From positions 1 through 12,114 of the forward strand of contig CAZHVO010000028.1 in the NCBI GenBank assembly GCA_964536195.1: a stretch of DNA of 12,114 bases. The letters run 5' to 3'. The DNA comes from Susulua sp964536195 (GTDB taxonomy: Bacteria > Omnitrophota > Gorgyraeia > Duberdicusellales > 4484-171). The position numbers and the translations under genes are program-made. Below are positions 11,896 through 12,114 of the stretch, piece by piece (position 1 is the stretch's first letter; every line of letters begins with the position of its first letter). The notes under the pieces are model-generated. The model saw only the letters and a program-made list of their open reading frames with translations. It had not been told where the DNA came from and ran no database searches.

Positions 11896-12114
11896 TTCCT
11901 AGTTTTAGTAAAGGTAAAATCCCTTTTTCTTTAGGATCAACTATGTATTTTTTGCCAGCCTTGCTTAAAATATTTTGCATCTGTTCTAGATAAAGACGCC
12001 GTAAGGTTACGTTTTTAGCTCGAGCATATTCCTCATAGATAAGAAGAAATCTTTTGGCATCACCCTTAGCTTGGTTAACTTTTTCAAGGGCGTACCCTTC
12101 AGCTTCTCTAACCC
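11888..12114 (-). CDS. hflK: HflK C-terminal part, cut by window edge
   Basis: This is the last 75 codons of a gene entering from the right edge, translated by me. The sequence REAEGYALEKVNQAKGDAKRF, followed by YARAKNVTLRRLYLEQM and then a loosely conserved tail ending KLGNE, matches the coiled-coil end of HflK (the family pattern is A-x-G-Y-A-x3-V-N-x-A-x-G-[DE]-A-x-R-F and a TRRRLYLE-type block). Its stop codon overlaps the hflC start region by 8 bp, the usual hflK-hflC arrangement. The SPFH domain and N-terminal membrane segment lie outside the window. Confidence 0.93.
   Translation of the reverse strand, partial: VREAEGYALEKVNQAKGDAKRFLLIYEEYARAKNVTLRRLYLEQMQNILSKAGKKYIVDPKEKGILPLLKLGNE

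Overview
The window looks like chromosomal sequence from an AT-rich, Gram-negative-type, probably anaerobic bacterium. A TonB-type energy transducer and an HflK/HflC pair point to a double-membraned cell. A MEMO-family (AmmeMemoRadiSam B) protein is commonest in anaerobes and archaea. The protein style and gene mix recall metagenome-assembled Omnitrophota or related lineages, but there is no rRNA or other marker here, so this placement is inference. No tRNA, rRNA, CRISPR array, integrase or complete insertion sequence was found.

Layout, left to right. Positions 1-420 hold the start of a MEMO-family gene on the minus strand, cut by the window edge. Positions 623-1201 hold the only plus-strand gene, a small secreted acidic Tyr/Pro/Asp-rich protein of unknown function. 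It ends in a duplicated 24-bp segment containing a run of eight C that decides its reading frame. It converges on a TonB-like gene (1230-1871, minus).

The core of the window is a minus-strand set from 9977 down to 1911, read in this order: lipoprotein solute-binding protein, a possible 38-codon ORF, two CUT1-type sugar permeases, a TPR plus clan GH-A glycosidase fusion, a secreted protein with two tandem beta-sandwich (carbohydrate-binding-like) repeats, and a second secreted GH-A glycosidase. Overlaps and short gaps (17 bp between the permeases, an ATGA junction from permease to TPR-glycosidase, 31 nt to the double-repeat gene with a perfect Shine-Dalgarno) support one transcription unit for most of it. 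I infer extracytoplasmic binding and cleavage of a glycan followed by import of the released oligosaccharide. No ABC ATPase or regulator is encoded here, so those must lie elsewhere. The substrate is unknown.

Right of the operon are purU (formyltetrahydrofolate deformylase), hflC, and the 3' end of hflK, also on the minus strand. A 51-bp perfect inverted repeat of the REP/Y1-transposase-associated type separates purU from the transporter operon.

The most distinctive observations are two genes whose promoter -10 boxes sit 7-8 nt before the ATG (likely leaderless mRNAs), the homopolymeric C switch, an imperfect 25-bp tandem repeat forming the N-terminus of the TPR-glycosidase, EF-hand-like loops inserted in that enzyme, and a recurring AAAACGGTTTT palindrome in or near intergenic spacers of the operon.
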